Below, piece by piece: positions 16,919 to 26,183 of a DNA stretch of 64,000 nucleotides. Position 1 is the stretch's first letter, and each line of letters begins with the position of its first letter. Source of the stretch: Xanthobacter flavus (GTDB taxonomy: Bacteria; Pseudomonadota; Alphaproteobacteria; Rhizobiales; Xanthobacteraceae); the NCBI RefSeq assembly GCF_017875275.1, contig NZ_JAGGML010000001.1:3183001-3247000 (forward strand), read 5' to 3'. A program made the position numbers and the translations under genes. The notes under the pieces were generated by a model. It was not told where the DNA came from and did not search any database. It was given only the letters and a program-made list of their open reading frames with translations.

Positions 16919-16947
16919 GGGGCGGGGAGGCAAAACCCCTCCGCCCC
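16919..16947 (+). terminator. GC-rich hairpin between mmsA and the binding-protein gene
   Basis: GGGGCGGGGAGG pairs with CCCCTCCGCCCC across a CAAAA loop, with one mismatch, just after mmsA. There is no T-run after it, so it is not a classical intrinsic terminator. It may stabilise or partly separate the mmsBA message from that of the binding protein. Confidence 0.4.
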
Positions 16948-17010
16948 GCATTGGCCGAGGCCGCAAGAGGCCGGGCCGAAAAAAGACAACAACATAAATG
17001 GAGGAACGCC

Positions 17011-18231
17011 GTGAAGCTCATGACTTCCCTTGCCGCGCTCGTCGCGTCCGTGTCCCTGTGCCAGGCGGCCGAAATTTCCGGCGGCGTGGTCAAGATCGGG
17101 GTGCTGAACGACCAGTCGGGCGTCTATGCCGACTTCGGCGGCCGCACCTCCGTGGATGCCGCGCGCATGGCGGCCGACGAATTCATGTCGAAGAACAAGA
17201 ATATCAAGGTCGAGATCGTCTCGGTGGACCACCAGAGCAAGGTGGACGTGGCCGTTGCCACCGCCAAGCAATGGTTCGAAACGGAAGGCGTTGACGCCAT
17301 AGCAGATCTCACCAATTCGGCGGTCGCGATCGCGGTCAACACCATGGGGCGCGACCTCGGCAAGATCACCTTGATGACCGCTCCGCTCACCACGGCGCTT
17401 ACCAACGAATCCTGCTCGCCCACCGGTTTCCACTGGGGCTGGGACACCTATTCGCAGTCGGTCGGCACGGCGTCCGCACTGCTCGACCGCGGCGAGAAGG
17501 ACTGGTTCATCCTCGCCGCCGACTATGCGTTCGGCGCGGCGATGACCGCCGAGCTGGACCGGGTGGTGACGGCGAAGGGCGGCAAGGTCGTCGGCCAGGT
17601 GAAGCACCCGCTCGGCGCCAACGACTTCTCTTCCTTCCTGCTGCGGGCGCAGTCGTCGAAGGCGCAGATCATCGCGCTCGCCAATGGCGGCACCGACACC
17701 ATCAACGCCATCAAGCAGGCCGGCGAGTTCGGCATCGCCGCCGGCGGCCAGAAGCTCGCGGGCCTCGCGGTGGTGATCAGTGATGTGCACGCCCTCGGGC
17801 TGAAGGCGGCGCAGGGCCTGATCGTCGCCACCCCCTTCTACTGGGATCACAACGCACAGACCCGCGCCTTCTCGCAGCGGTTCCAGGAGCGCACCAAGCG
17901 GATGCCGGGCGTGGTCCAGGCGGCCACCTACTCGGCCGTCTCGCACTATCTCCAGGCGGTCGCGGCCGCGGGCACCGATGACGGCAAGACGGTTGCCGCC
18001 AAGATGCGCGCCACACCGGTCCACGATGCCTATGCGCCCAATGGAAAGATCCGTCCCGACGGCCGCATGGTGACGGACATGTACCTCGTGGAGGTGAAGA
18101 CCCCGGCCGAATCCAAGGGCGAGTGGGACTATTTCAAGGTGCTCGGCAAGATCCCGGAAGGCGACACCGCCGCTCCCCTGTCCGCCTCGCGCTGCCCGCT
18201 GGTCAAGGAAGCCGCCAGCCAGGCGAAATAG
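17011..18231 (+). CDS. LivK-type ABC transporter substrate-binding protein
   Basis: A 406-residue periplasmic protein with a GTG start at 17011 and GGAGG about 6 bases upstream. Signal peptide LMTSLAALVASVSLCQA, cleavage likely before AEI. The mature part begins VVKIGVLNDQSGVYADFGG, the hallmark of type I periplasmic-binding proteins for branched-chain amino acids, amides or carboxylates. No permease or ATPase gene follows; the nearest transporter genes are the damaged liv remnants at 10.6-11.6 kb. It is clearly related to the protein at 47862-49115 (shared segments around GVLNDQ, VDHQ/ADHQ and the CPLVK ending). Confidence 0.9.
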   Translation: MKLMTSLAALVASVSLCQAAEISGGVVKIGVLNDQSGVYADFGGRTSVDAARMAADEFMSKNKNIKVEIVSVDHQSKVDVAVATAKQWFETEGVDAIADLTNSAVAIAVNTMGRDLGKITLMTAPLTTALTNESCSPTGFHWGWDTYSQSVGTASALLDRGEKDWFILAADYAFGAAMTAELDRVVTAKGGKVVGQVKHPLGANDFSSFLLRAQSSKAQIIALANGGTDTINAIKQAGEFGIAAGGQKLAGLAVVISDVHALGLKAAQGLIVATPFYWDHNAQTRAFSQRFQERTKRMPGVVQAATYSAVSHYLQAVAAAGTDDGKTVAAKMRATPVHDAYAPNGKIRPDGRMVTDMYLVEVKTPAESKGEWDYFKVLGKIPEGDTAAPLSASRCPLVKEAASQAK

Positions 18232-18501
18232 TCCTCCCGCGACCGGCAGGTGCCCTCTGGCGCCCGCCGGTCGCCTCTCGTCGGATGAGGGCAGGGCGGG
18301 CCATCGCTGGTCGAGCCGCTCGCGACGACGGGAACCCTATGATGGCCAGTATCGCGCGCCGGCGCCGCCGGCGATGGTCTTGTCCTGCAGCATGACCGGG
18401 CCATCGGCGCGCTCTTTTGGCCCGACGACATGCACCGCCTTGCAAAGACGCGCGTGACTGGGGATGGTTGCGCGGGAGAGCTGGCGGGGGGCTCCGGCGG
18501 G

Positions 18502-19506
18502 ATGGCGCGGGTGACATTGGCGGATGTGGCGCGGGCGGCGGGCGTCGACATGTCGACGGCCTCGCGCGTGCTCCGGGGCGAGGCGACCCAGCGGGTGCGG
18601 GAGGAGACGCGCGTCCGCATCCTCAAGATCGCCGAGGAGATGCAATACCTCGCCAATCCGCTGGCGCGCGGGCTTCGCACCCAGCGCACCGATACGCTCG
18701 GCATCGTGGTGCCCCAGCTCGACAACCCGGTCTTCGCCTCGGCCATCCGGGGGGCGGAGCTGGCGGCGGCCGAGCGCGGCTATTCGCTGCTCATCTCCCA
18801 TCGCGAGCCGGGCGAGACGGCCACCACCATCGCCAAGATCTCCCGCACCAATCGCGTGGACGGCCTGCTCGTCGCGAGCCTCGACGATGACGAGGTGCTG
18901 CGCACCGACCTCGCCGCCGCGCGCGTCCCCTTCGTGCTGATGAACCGCATCCTGCCCGGCGCCGCGCTTTCCGTGGTGCTGGACAGCCGCGCGGCGGCGC
19001 GCAAGGGCGTGGAGCATCTCACCGCCCTCGGCCATCGGCGCATCGCCCACCTTGCCGGCCGCGAAGGCGGCTTCAATGCCCGCGAGCGCCTGCAGGGCTA
19101 TCGCGACGGGCTCGCGGCGGCGGGCATCGCGTTCGACGAAAAACTGGTGGGCGTGGCCGGCTACACCGCGGAAGGCGGCACCACGGCCATGCGGGCGCTG
19201 ATGCCCCAACACCCCACGGCGGTGCTGGCCGCGACCCTCGTCTCCGCCGCCGGCGCCATGGCGACGCTGCACGAGGCGGGCCTGCGCATTCCCGAGGACA
19301 TCTCGATCATCGGCCTGCACGACGCGCCGGTGGCGCGCATGCTCTATCCGGCCCTCACCAGCGTCGCCATGCCGACCGAGGAGATGGGCCGCGTCGCCGC
19401 CGATCTGCTCATTCGCGCCTTGGCGGGGGAAGAGCCTGAGCCCGTCGCGCCGCTGCCGCCCGGCGCCCTCGTGGTGCGTGGCTCCACCGGCCCAGCTCCT
19501 CACTGA
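18502..19506 (+). CDS. LacI-family transcriptional regulator of the polyol operon
   Basis: A 334-residue LacI/GalR protein. Helix-turn-helix and hinge: VTLADVARAAGVDMSTASRVLRGE, then QYLANPLARGLRTQRTDTLGIVVPQ, and a sugar-binding-type effector domain with GHRRIAHLAGREGGFNARERLQGY and VAMPTEEMGRVAADLL. ATG 18502 gives the normal N-terminus; the frame is open further upstream with unlike residues. The interval 18232-18501 shows no gene. A 22-bp operator lies just downstream of this gene before the FAD enzyme gene, so it very likely represses the 19.6-28.9 kb operon in the absence of the transported polyol or sugar. Confidence 0.93.
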   Translation: MARVTLADVARAAGVDMSTASRVLRGEATQRVREETRVRILKIAEEMQYLANPLARGLRTQRTDTLGIVVPQLDNPVFASAIRGAELAAAERGYSLLISHREPGETATTIAKISRTNRVDGLLVASLDDDEVLRTDLAAARVPFVLMNRILPGAALSVVLDSRAAARKGVEHLTALGHRRIAHLAGREGGFNARERLQGYRDGLAAAGIAFDEKLVGVAGYTAEGGTTAMRALMPQHPTAVLAATLVSAAGAMATLHEAGLRIPEDISIIGLHDAPVARMLYPALTSVAMPTEEMGRVAADLLIRALAGEEPEPVAPLPPGALVVRGSTGPAPH

Positions 19507-19543
19507 ACATCGCCGCTTGACGCCTCCGGCTTTCTCTGACAGC

Positions 19544-19565
19544 TTTGAACAAACGATTGTTCAAA
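19544..19565. promoter_or_regulatory. LacI-type operator upstream of the polyol operon
   Basis: The arms TTTGAACAA and TTGTTCAAA are perfect inverted repeats around a central ACGA, giving a 22-bp site with the central CpG usual for LacI-family operators. A TTGACG at 19517-19522 could be a -35 element, so the site would cover the start of transcription of the operon that begins at 19648. Confidence 0.75.
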
Positions 19566-19647
19566 ATCGATAACGACGACGGGAGGACGCCAGCATGGGA
19601 GCCCGCAAGGGACCGCATCGCCGTGCCTCTCGCGCAAAGAGGTGCCA

Positions 19648-21150
19648 ATGACTGGTCCGGCCGCCGTCCAAAGCAACATCACCGAAGCCGCGCGATCCGA
19701 ACCGTCCGCCGACGCGGGCCTGGCGGAGGCCTTCGCCGCGCTGGTGGGCCGCGACAATGTCCTGGCCGGCGACGAGGACCGCCGCGCCTATGCCCATGAC
19801 CGTCTGCCCTTCGCCAATTTCCGCGCCCGCACCGGCCGGCTCGCCGGCGTGATGCCGCGCCTCGCGGTGCGGCCCGGCTCGACCGATGAGGTGGCCGCAA
19901 TCGTGCGCCATGCGCGGGCGAACACCATCCAGCTCATTCCCTACGGCAACGGCTCCGGCGTGCTGGGCGGCGCGATCCCGCTCGCCCGTGAGGTGATGGT
20001 GGACCTGCGCCGGCTGGACAAGATCGTCTCGCTCGATCCGCAGAACGCCATGGTCACCGTGGAAGCCGGCATGAACGGCGCGGCGTTCGAGGCGGCGCTG
20101 AATGCCGAGGGCTTCACCTGCGGTCACCTCCCGCAATCCATCGAGATTTCGACGGTCGGCGGCTGGGTCGCCTGCCGCGGCGGGGGGCAGGCCTCCAGCC
20201 GCTACGGCAAGATCGAGGACATCGTGCTCGGCCTCAAGGCGGTGCTGCCGGACGGCCGCCTGCTGGAGGTGCGCCCGCTCGCGCGCCGCTCGGTCGGCCC
20301 GTCCATCCGTGACCTGATGGTGGGCGGGGAGGGCGCCTTCGGCATCATCACCGAGGTCACCCTGCGCATCTGGAAGAAGCCCGAGGTGGAGCGCGGCGTG
20401 GTGCTGGCCTTTCCCTCGCTGGAAGCCGCGTGGGAGAGCGCCCGCCTCATCATGCAGGCGGAGCTGCGTCCCACCATCGCCCGCCTTTACGACGCGGCCG
20501 AAAGCGCCGAGCGCACGCAGGGGCTGGAGGCGTTCGCGTCCAACCCCATCCTCGGCATCTTCGCCTTCTCCGGCTCCGAGCCCATGGTGAGCGTGGAGCA
20601 GGAGATGAGCCTCGCCATCGCCAAGGCGCAGGGCGCGGTGGTGGCGCCCGAGGGGCCGTACCATCACTGGAAGGAAAACCGCTACGTCGCCTATTCCCAG
20701 AAATGGCAGGCGGCGGGCTATTACAACGACACCATCGAGGTGACGGGAAACTGGTCCGCCCTTCCGGGCCTGTATGCCGCCATCGCGGCGGCGGTGCGGG
20801 ACATCTATCCGGACATCCATTTCGGCGCCCACTGGTCGCACATCTATCCCGAGGGCGCCTGTCAATACATGACCATCCGCCTGCCGCCCATGCCGGAAGC
20901 GGAAGCCCTGCCGCTCCATGCGCGGCTGTGGGAGACGATCCAGTCGCTGACGCTGGACCACGGCGGCTCCATCGCCCACCATCACGGCGTCGGCGTGTTC
21001 CGCAACCCGTGGCTGGCGCGGGAGTTGGGCGTCGGCCTCGACGTCCTGCAGGCCATCAAGGACACGCTGGATCCGGGCAACCTCATGAATCCCGGCAAGC
21101 TGGGCCTGCGCCCGGCCGCCGGAGCGGTGGACGTGCGCCGTGGCGGCTGA
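19648..21150 (+). CDS. FAD-binding oxidase, GlcD/alkyldihydroxyacetone-phosphate-synthase-like
   Basis: A 500-residue VAO-type flavoprotein. The FAD-binding PCMH domain shows PYGNGSGVLGGAIP, ISTVGGWVACRGGGQ and GGEGAFGIITEVTLRI; the C-terminal FAD-oxidase domain ends with IAHHHGVGVF and LDPGNLMNPGKLG. The HHHG segment resembles alkylglycerone-phosphate synthase, while bacterial relatives are usually annotated as glycolate or D-lactate type oxidases. ATG 19648 is preferred (AAAGAGG upstream); GTG 19642 is possible. It is the first gene of the operon and overlaps the kinase gene by 11 bases. Its substrate is probably an intermediate of the imported polyol; ether-lipid synthesis is the less likely alternative. 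Confidence 0.85.
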   Translation: MTGPAAVQSNITEAARSEPSADAGLAEAFAALVGRDNVLAGDEDRRAYAHDRLPFANFRARTGRLAGVMPRLAVRPGSTDEVAAIVRHARANTIQLIPYGNGSGVLGGAIPLAREVMVDLRRLDKIVSLDPQNAMVTVEAGMNGAAFEAALNAEGFTCGHLPQSIEISTVGGWVACRGGGQASSRYGKIEDIVLGLKAVLPDGRLLEVRPLARRSVGPSIRDLMVGGEGAFGIITEVTLRIWKKPEVERGVVLAFPSLEAAWESARLIMQAELRPTIARLYDAAESAERTQGLEAFASNPILGIFAFSGSEPMVSVEQEMSLAIAKAQGAVVAPEGPYHHWKENRYVAYSQKWQAAGYYNDTIEVTGNWSALPGLYAAIAAAVRDIYPDIHFGAHWSHIYPEGACQYMTIRLPPMPEAEALPLHARLWETIQSLTLDHGGSIAHHHGVGVFRNPWLARELGVGLDVLQAIKDTLDPGNLMNPGKLGLRPAAGAVDVRRGG

Positions 21151-22696
21151 TCTCCTCATCGGTATCGATCTCGGCGCGGGGGCGCTGAAGACCAGCGTGA
21201 TCCGCCTCGACGGCGCGCTGGCGGGCGAGGCGTCCGCGCCCATCGCCACCTCCGCGCCCTATCCCGGCTGGAGCGAGCAGGACCCCCACGACTGGTGGCG
21301 CGCGGTGTGCGAGACCGTGCCGCGCGCGCTCGTCGCCGCCGGTGCTTCGCCGCGGGATGTGCTCGCCGTCTCCTTCTCCGCCGGCGCCCATACGCAGGTG
21401 CTGGAGGATGCGGACGGCGCGGTGATCCGCCCCGCCATCCTGTGGAACGACCAACGCTCCGGCCCCGAGACGGCGGACCTGCGCCGGCAATGGGATGCGC
21501 GCATCCTGGAGATCGGCGCCAACCGCGCCAATCCCACCTGGACCCTGCCGCAGATGCTGTGGCTGCGCCGGCACGAGCCGGCCGCCTTCGCCCGCGTGCG
21601 CCGGCTTTATGTGGCCAAGGACTGGCTGCGCTCCCGCCTCACCGGCACCTGGGAGACCGACACCATCGACGCCGTCGGCACGCTGATGGCCGATGCCTCC
21701 ACCGGTGGCTGGTCGCCCGAATTGTGCGCCATGATCGGCTGGCCGCTGGAGACGCTGCCGCCCGTCGTTGCGCCCAAGACGGTGGTGGGCACCGTGACGG
21801 CCGAGGCCGCCCGGCAGACCGGCCTCGCCGAGGGCACGCCCGTGGTGTGCGGCACGTCCGACACGGCGGCGGAAACCTATGGCGCCGGCATGACGGGGGA
21901 GGGGCTCGGCGTGGTGAAGCTCGCCACCGCCGCGACGGTCAGCGTGCTCTCGCGCCATCCAAGGCCGGACTTCACCGTCATCAACTATCCCCACATCATG
22001 CCGGACCACTGGTATGTGATCGCGGCAACCAATTCCTGCGCCTCGGCCCACAAATGGCTGCGCGACACCTTCTTCAAGCGCGCGGGCGAGGACGGCAGCG
22101 CGGTGTTCACCGAGATGGACCGCCTCGCGAGCGCCGTGCGGCCGGGGGCGGAAGGCCTGTTCTTCCACCCCTATCTCAACGGCGAGCGCAGCCCGCATTG
22201 GGATCCGCTGCTGCGCGCCGATTTCGTGGGCATGGGCTTCAACCACGGGCCGGGACACTTCGTGCGCGCGCTCTATGAGGGCATCGCCTATTCGCTGAAG
22301 GACTGCCTCGTCGCCCTGCGCGCCAAGGGGCTCGACTTCTCCACCGCCCGTCTCACCGGCGGCGGGGCGAAGAGCGCCCTGTGGCGGCAGATCGTGGCCG
22401 ATGTGCTGGATGTGAAGGTGGAGCTGCCGGCGGTGGCGGAAGCCTCCTTCGGTGCGGCGCTGCTGGCCGGTGTCGGTGTCGGGGCCTATGCCGACGAGGC
22501 GGATGCGGCGCGCCGCGTCGCCATCGTTTCCACCGCCACGCCCGATCCCGAGCGGGCGGCGCTCTATGCGCGCGGCCACGGCCTGTATTGCGAGATCCAG
22601 GCGTCGCTCGCCCCAATCAACCATCGCATCCACGCCTTCGTCGCGGATGCGGGCTCCGGCGCCACGGCGCGCCGGGATGAGGTCACCCATGGCTGA
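21140..22696 (+). CDS. FGGY-family carbohydrate kinase, xylulokinase-like
   Basis: A 518-residue sugar kinase with a GTG start overlapping the preceding gene. FGGY motifs are clear: N-terminal LIGIDLGAGALKTSVI (first phosphate-binding loop), AILWNDQRSGPET, PVVCGTSDTAAETYGAG, and the C-terminal LTGGGAKSALWRQIVADV with VVELPAV-type spacing and ASFGAALLAG. It would phosphorylate the imported keto-sugar or polyol. The similarity is closest to XylB-type kinases, but members for glycerol, ribulose or erythritol share these motifs, so the substrate is not fixed. It overlaps the ABC ATPase gene by 8 bases. Confidence 0.9.
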   Translation: MAADLLIGIDLGAGALKTSVIRLDGALAGEASAPIATSAPYPGWSEQDPHDWWRAVCETVPRALVAAGASPRDVLAVSFSAGAHTQVLEDADGAVIRPAILWNDQRSGPETADLRRQWDARILEIGANRANPTWTLPQMLWLRRHEPAAFARVRRLYVAKDWLRSRLTGTWETDTIDAVGTLMADASTGGWSPELCAMIGWPLETLPPVVAPKTVVGTVTAEAARQTGLAEGTPVVCGTSDTAAETYGAGMTGEGLGVVKLATAATVSVLSRHPRPDFTVINYPHIMPDHWYVIAATNSCASAHKWLRDTFFKRAGEDGSAVFTEMDRLASAVRPGAEGLFFHPYLNGERSPHWDPLLRADFVGMGFNHGPGHFVRALYEGIAYSLKDCLVALRAKGLDFSTARLTGGGAKSALWRQIVADVLDVKVELPAVAEASFGAALLAGVGVGAYADEADAARRVAIVSTATPDPERAALYARGHGLYCEIQASLAPINHRIHAFVADAGSGATARRDEVTHG

Positions 22697-23786
22697 AGTC
22701 AGGCTGAACACCGTCCGCAAGGCCTATGGCGGTCAGGTGGCCGTGCATGGGGTGGACCTCCATATCCGCGATGGCGAGTTCGTCGTGTTCCTCGGTCCGT
22801 CCGGCTGCGGCAAGTCCACCACGCTTCGCATGATCGCCGGGCTTGAGGAGATCACCACCGGCACCATCGAGATCGGCGGGCGCGACGTGACGCGCCTCGA
22901 GCCCAAGGACCGGAACATCGCCATGGTGTTCCAGAACTATGCGCTCTACCCGCACAAGACCATCTACGAAAACCTCGCCTTCGGCCTGCGCATGCGCAAG
23001 ATGGATCGGGCGGAGATCGACCGCCGGGTGAAGTCCGCCTCCGCCATGCTGGGGCTCGACCCCTATCTGGAGCGCAAGCCCAAGCAGCTCTCCGGCGGGC
23101 AGATGCAGCGCGTGGCGCTGGGCCGCGCGCTGGTGCGCGACCCCGACGTGTTCCTGCTCGACGAGCCGCTCTCCAACCTCGACGCGAAGCTGCGTGTACG
23201 CATGCGCGAGGAGATCGCCCGGCTGCACCAGGAGGTGGGAACCTCCATGGTCTACGTCACCCACGATCAGGTGGAGGCGATGACGCTCGCCAACCGCATC
23301 CTGATCATGCGCGACGGCCACGTGCAGCAGGTGGGCGCGCCGCTGGAGGTGTACGACCGGCCGGCGAACCTGTTCGTCGCGGGCTTCATCGGCTCCCCCG
23401 AGATGAACCTCATCGAGGGGCATCTGGAGCGCGGGGCGCTGCGCGCGGGCAGCCTTTCCATCGAGCTGCCGCCGGGGGGCATCGCCGCCGCCGAGGGCAC
23501 GCCGCTGGTGCTGGGCGTGCGGCCCGAGCACATCGGCGTCGGCGAGGCGCCCGGCGCGCACGCCTTCCAGGTGGCGGTGATCGAGCAACTCGGCGCGCAG
23601 ACACTGTGCATCGGCGAGGTGGCGGGTGTGCGGCTGCGCGTGATGCTGGACCGCACCGATGCGGTGCGCAGCGGCACGACACTGCCGATCCAGTTCCGGC
23701 CCGGCCGGCTGCATGTCTTCTCCAAGGAAACCGGAGCGCGGATCAACCGCGCCGACGCGGACGTGGGGCGGCGGCCCGCCGCCTGA
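22689..23786 (+). CDS. CUT1-type sugar ABC transporter ATPase (UgpC/MalK-like)
   Basis: A 365-residue ATPase. Walker A GPSGCGKSTT, Q-loop MVFQNYALYPHKTIYENL, signature LSGGQMQRVALGRALVRDP, Walker B FLLDEPLSNLDAKLR and H-loop VTHDQVEAMTLA are complete, followed by a C-terminal OB-type regulatory domain (LVLGVRPEHIGVG). Such subunits power CUT1 importers of disaccharides, glycerol-3-phosphate or polyols. It sits in one transcription unit with the binding protein and two permeases downstream. Confidence 0.95.
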   Translation: MAEVRLNTVRKAYGGQVAVHGVDLHIRDGEFVVFLGPSGCGKSTTLRMIAGLEEITTGTIEIGGRDVTRLEPKDRNIAMVFQNYALYPHKTIYENLAFGLRMRKMDRAEIDRRVKSASAMLGLDPYLERKPKQLSGGQMQRVALGRALVRDPDVFLLDEPLSNLDAKLRVRMREEIARLHQEVGTSMVYVTHDQVEAMTLANRILIMRDGHVQQVGAPLEVYDRPANLFVAGFIGSPEMNLIEGHLERGALRAGSLSIELPPGGIAAAEGTPLVLGVRPEHIGVGEAPGAHAFQVAVIEQLGAQTLCIGEVAGVRLRVMLDRTDAVRSGTTLPIQFRPGRLHVFSKETGARINRADADVGRRPAA

Positions 23787-23836
23787 ATTTGCCGAGTGAA
23801 AACAAGAACTGAAAACAACACGATCGGGAGAACGCC

Positions 23837-25165
23837 ATGGACGAGATCAAGAAGGACGGGCTGTCACGCCGGACCCTTTTGAAGGGCGCCGGAGCCTTGA
23901 GTGCCGGCATCGCCGCGGGTGGGCTCGCGGCCCCTGCCGTGGTGCGCGCGCAGGGCACCAAGACCATCCGCTTCCTCAATGCCGAGACCTCCATCGACAG
24001 CATCCGCGCGCTGAAGGTGGCGGCGGCGGAATACGAAAAGCAGTTCGGCACCAAGGTGGTGGTGGATTCCGTGCCGCTCGACGGCATCTTCACCAAGGTG
24101 ACGACCTCGCTGCGCGGCGGCACGCCCTACGACATCGCCACCTTCGCCTTCGTCGGGCATGTGCTGATCCTCGCCTCCGAGGGGCAGCTGATGCCGCTCA
24201 ACGAGCTGACGGATAAGTACAAGTGGGGTCCGAACATCCTGTTCCCGGTGGACGGGAAGGTCTACTGGTATCCCTACGACTACAACCTCGCCTGGATTTA
24301 TTACCGCAAGGATCTCTACGAGAAGAACAAGCTTGAGGTGCCGAAGACCTGGGACGGCTTCCTGAAGAACAGCCAGGCCCTCAATGGCGACGGCACGTCC
24401 GGCGCCCTGTTCCCCATCGGCTCGAACGGCGCCACCAACTGGCTCTCCCCCGGCTTCATGTGGGCCGAGGGCGTGAAGCTGTTCGACGACAAGTGGAACA
24501 TCATCTTCGACAATGCGGACATGGCGCCGCGCGCCAGCCGCTATCTCGATTTCTTCGGCGATCTCTACAAGACCATGCCGTCCGGCACGAGCCAGGCGAG
24601 CTTCGGCGAGGTGCTCTCGAACTTCACCTCGGGCAAGGTGGCGCACACCGCCTATGCCGGCCGCATCATCGAGACCATCGAGCGCAACAATCCCGCGCTC
24701 GCCGACAAGTACGGCATCATGCCCTACATGGATTCCGCCGGTAAGCATCAGGCGGTGAACCACGGCTATGACGGCTGGGTGGTGCTGAAGACGCCGCAGT
24801 CCGACGAGGCCATGAAGTTCATGAAGTGGTTCACGGAGAACCAGTACATCAACTTCCTCCACACCGCGCCGCTGCACTTCCAGCCGCCGCGCCTCGATGT
24901 CTATGACGATGCGCGCTGGCGGGCTCATCCGCTCATCGAGAAGCACAATGCGGCGGTGGAGATGATGAAGTCGTTCCTCACCGACAAGAACATGATCCTC
25001 ACCTCCATCGACACGCAGGGCCCCTCGCCCAGCCTGAAGCCGGGCAAGATCTTCGAGGCCTTCGTTTTCCCGGAGATGCTCCAGAACAAGGTGCTGAAGG
25101 GCATGTCCTCCGCCGAGTGCGTGAAGACGGCGGCCGACCGCATGCGGCAGGTGATCGCCTCCTGA
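23837..25165 (+). CDS. Tat-exported sugar ABC transporter substrate-binding protein
   Basis: A 442-residue type II (CUT1) binding protein. The N-terminus carries a twin-arginine signal, SRRTLLKGAGALSAG, with cleavage likely near VVRAQG, so it is exported folded. The mature domain has KQFGTKVVVDSVPLDGIFTKV, TPYDIATFAFVGH and the hinge region WYPYDYNLAWIYYRKDLYE. Tat export is unusual but known for some sugar-binding proteins. It follows the ATPase gene after 50 bases and precedes the permeases by 150 bases holding a strong hairpin. Confidence 0.93.
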   Translation: MDEIKKDGLSRRTLLKGAGALSAGIAAGGLAAPAVVRAQGTKTIRFLNAETSIDSIRALKVAAAEYEKQFGTKVVVDSVPLDGIFTKVTTSLRGGTPYDIATFAFVGHVLILASEGQLMPLNELTDKYKWGPNILFPVDGKVYWYPYDYNLAWIYYRKDLYEKNKLEVPKTWDGFLKNSQALNGDGTSGALFPIGSNGATNWLSPGFMWAEGVKLFDDKWNIIFDNADMAPRASRYLDFFGDLYKTMPSGTSQASFGEVLSNFTSGKVAHTAYAGRIIETIERNNPALADKYGIMPYMDSAGKHQAVNHGYDGWVVLKTPQSDEAMKFMKWFTENQYINFLHTAPLHFQPPRLDVYDDARWRAHPLIEKHNAAVEMMKSFLTDKNMILTSIDTQGPSPSLKPGKIFEAFVFPEMLQNKVLKGMSSAECVKTAADRMRQVIAS

Positions 25166-25197
25166 CTGCGTTCTGAGGGTTCTGTCCGAAGACGCAA

Positions 25198-25234
25198 GGC
25201 CGGCAGGCTCTGCCCCGATCGTGGTCTGCCGGCC
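25198..25234 (+). promoter_or_regulatory. Stem-loop between binding-protein and permease genes
   Basis: GGCCGGCAG (25198-25206) and CTGCCGGCC (25226-25234) form a perfect 9-bp stem with a 19-base loop. There is no T-run, so it probably protects the 3' end of the binding-protein message and lowers downstream expression, as in many periplasmic transporter operons. Confidence 0.6.
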
Positions 25235-25315
25235 ATTCTCCCCCGCTCCGGCCCTCGGGCCGGGCGTTCCTGTCTTGACCCCGAAGGTCAAAGCCGCTCC
25301 AGCGAGGCGCCGCAG

Positions 25316-26176
25316 GTGAGCTCCAAAGCGACGATCTATTCCTTCCTCTTCCTGGGCCTCGCCGTCACCGCGCTGCTCATCGTGGCGCCGGTGGTCTATG
25401 CGGTGTCGCTGAGCTTCTACCAGATGGATTCCTTCGTCGGCGCGCCCAAATGGGCGGGGCTCGACAATTACGCCCGCATGCTCTCGCAATGGGTGTTCTG
25501 GCGCGCGCTCATCAACGGCTTCATCTATTCTCTGGGCACCATCGTTTTCCAGGTCGTTCTTGGCATCGGTTTCGCGCTGGTGCTGAATCAGGTGTTCCCA
25601 GGCCGCAACATCGTGCGCGGCCTCTCCATCCTGCCCTATCTGCTGCCGACCGTGGTGGTGGTGCTGACCTTCAAGTGGATGGTTGACGGCTCCATCGGCG
25701 TGCTCACCACCATGATGTCCGCCCTCGGCCTGCCGCAGGTGCAATGGTTCGAGAGCCCGGGCGCCGCCATGGCCTCGGTGATCCTGGTGAGCGTGTGGAT
25801 GTGGACGCCCTTCGTCACCACCACCTTCCTCGCCGCGCTGCAGACCGTGCCGTCGTCTCTCTACGAGGCGGCGAAGGTGGACGGCACCAACGCCGTGCAG
25901 CGCTTCTTCCACATCACCCTGCCCATGCTGAAGCCGATCCTCACGGTGATCGTGCTGCTGCGCGCGGTGTGGATGTTCAACAAGTTCGACGTCATCTGGC
26001 TGCTCACCCAGGGCGGCCCGGTGGGCGCCACGGAGCATCTCGCCATCCTGTCCTACAAGCAGGCCTTCGGGCAGTTCGACATCGGCGGCGGTGCGGCGGT
26101 GGCGACCATCTCCTTCGCCATCCTGTCGCTGGTGGTGTTCATCTATTTCCGCCTGTTCCCGCTCGATACGGAGTGA
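25316..26176 (+). CDS. Sugar ABC transporter permease (MalF/UgpA type)
   Basis: A 286-residue membrane protein with a GTG start at 25316 and about six helices. The EAA loop of binding-protein-dependent permeases is present as SSLYEAAKVDGTNAVQRFFHITLPMLKP. The N-terminal segment FLGLAVTALLIVAPVVYAVSLSFY is the first membrane helix. It partners with the permease at 26184, the ATPase at 22689 and the Tat-exported binding protein. Confidence 0.94.
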   Translation: MSSKATIYSFLFLGLAVTALLIVAPVVYAVSLSFYQMDSFVGAPKWAGLDNYARMLSQWVFWRALINGFIYSLGTIVFQVVLGIGFALVLNQVFPGRNIVRGLSILPYLLPTVVVVLTFKWMVDGSIGVLTTMMSALGLPQVQWFESPGAAMASVILVSVWMWTPFVTTTFLAALQTVPSSLYEAAKVDGTNAVQRFFHITLPMLKPILTVIVLLRAVWMFNKFDVIWLLTQGGPVGATEHLAILSYKQAFGQFDIGGGAAVATISFAILSLVVFIYFRLFPLDTE

Positions 26177-26183
26177 TGCCGCA

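Noticed and set aside
16919-16947. Strong intrinsic terminator separating mmsA from the binding protein
   Set aside because: The hairpin lacks a following T-run, so it is listed only as a weak structural element.
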